Position numbers and translations under genes: made by a program. A DNA stretch of 5,560 nt from an uncultured Lachnospiraceae bacterium (GTDB lineage Bacteria; Bacillota; Clostridia; Lachnospirales; Lachnospiraceae): assembly GCA_934351705.1 (NCBI GenBank), contig CAKRJK010000121.1, positions 1-5,560 of the forward strand. The letters run 5' to 3'. Shown here one piece after another: positions 4,991 to 5,560 of the stretch. Below the pieces are notes generated by a model, which searched no databases, was not told the origin of the DNA, and saw nothing but the letters and a program-made list of their open reading frames with translations. Numbering within the stretch: position 1 is the stretch's first letter; each line of letters begins with the position of its first letter.

Positions 4991-5560
4991 ATGAAAAGAG
5001 TATTTTTAATTGTACTGGACAGCGTGGGAATCGGAGAGATGCCGGATGCGGCAGAGTATGGAGATGAGGGAAGCAACACCATTCTTGCCGCTTCCAAAAG
5101 TCCTTATTTTTCCATGCCTAATATGAAAAAAATGGGATATTTTAATATTGACGGGGTTCATGTGTATGACAGGGAGCAGTCACCGCTTGCCTCCTATGCC
5201 CGTATGGCGGAAAGCTCAAAGGGAAAAGATACGACGATCGGTCACTGGGAGATTGCGGGAGTGATTTCCAAATCTCCTCTGCCGACCTATCCAGACGGAT
5301 TTCCCAAAGAAATCATTGACGAGTTTTCAAAGCGTACGGGACGGGGCGTGTTGTGCAACCGACCGTACTCGGGAACAGAGGTCATCAAGGATTACGGTGA
5401 CGAACACTGCAAGAGCGGAGATCTGATCGTGTATACTTCTGCGGATTCTGTCTTTCAGATTGCGGCGCATGAGGATGTGGTTCCGGTAGAACAGCTCTAT
5501 GAATATTGTAAGATTGCAAGAGAACTGTTAGTTGGGGAGCACGGTGTCGGACGCGTGATC
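4991..5560 (+). CDS. deoB: Phosphopentomutase, N-terminal part (runs off the window)
   Basis: The first 190 codons of an open frame with no stop before the window edge; full DeoB is about 390-400 residues. The enzyme interconverts ribose- or deoxyribose-1-phosphate and the 5-phosphate in nucleoside salvage and catabolism, in the cytoplasm, using two Mn ions and a phosphothreonine. The start MKRVFLIVLDSVGIGEMPDA contains the metal-ligand Asp (D10) typical of the alkaline phosphatase superfamily. GKDTTIGHWEIAG (78-90) carries the catalytic Thr (T81 or T82). NRPYSGTEVIKDYG (123-136) and YTSADSVFQIAAHED (148-162) are also diagnostic, covering part of the mobile cap domain. The C-terminal metal-binding motifs lie beyond the window. 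GAGG (4979-4982) is 8 bases before the ATG. A strong sigma-A promoter sits upstream. Purine nucleoside phosphorylase is a common neighbour and might follow. Confidence 0.97.
   Translation, partial: MKRVFLIVLDSVGIGEMPDAAEYGDEGSNTILAASKSPYFSMPNMKKMGYFNIDGVHVYDREQSPLASYARMAESSKGKDTTIGHWEIAGVISKSPLPTYPDGFPKEIIDEFSKRTGRGVLCNRPYSGTEVIKDYGDEHCKSGDLIVYTSADSVFQIAAHEDVVPVEQLYEYCKIARELLVGEHGVGRVI

Overview
The window looks like chromosomal DNA from an endospore-forming Clostridia-type Firmicute, most likely a Lachnospiraceae relative. The reasons are a complete eight-gene spoIIIA operon, moderate GC content judged by eye, strong AGGAGG-type ribosome binding sites, ATG starts, and SpoIIIA and DeoB proteins that read like clostridial versions. 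The genus cannot be fixed from sequence reading alone. All genes lie on the + strand.

Layout: (1) 17-193 is rpsU (ribosomal protein S21), closed by a strong intrinsic terminator at 202-235. (2) 236-319 is a short intergenic region with a plausible mother-cell sigma-E-type promoter (about 260-288) just upstream of spoIIIAA. (3) 320-4875 is spoIIIAA-AB-AC-AD-AE-AF-AG-AH, tightly packed, with several overlapping or nearly abutting genes. (4) 4876-4990 is a 115-base gap with a near-consensus sigma-A promoter (TTGACG, 17 bases, TATAAT). (5) 4991-5560 is the first 190 codons of deoB (phosphopentomutase), cut off by the window edge.

In the known system, SpoIIIAA-AH are made in the mother cell under sigma-E. 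They assemble in the outer forespore membrane and join forespore SpoIIQ to form the 'feeding tube' (A-Q complex) that keeps the engulfed forespore active for sigma-G. AA is the secretion-type ATPase, AB resembles GspF, AC/AD/AE are polytopic membrane proteins, and AF/AG/AH carry periplasmic ring-building domains related to type III secretion rings.

The most notable feature is that two ring proteins are strongly reduced. SpoIIIAF is only about 104 residues and ends before the ring-building domain expected from the family. SpoIIIAG is only about 126 residues and keeps a bare ring-building fold, without the large beta insertion that forms the tall barrel in Bacillus subtilis SpoIIIAG. AH is of normal length. 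The AF end overlaps the AG start by 29 bases, so there is no room for the missing AF domain. This suggests a minimal version of the channel. No mobile elements, CRISPR arrays, tRNAs or riboswitches were seen.
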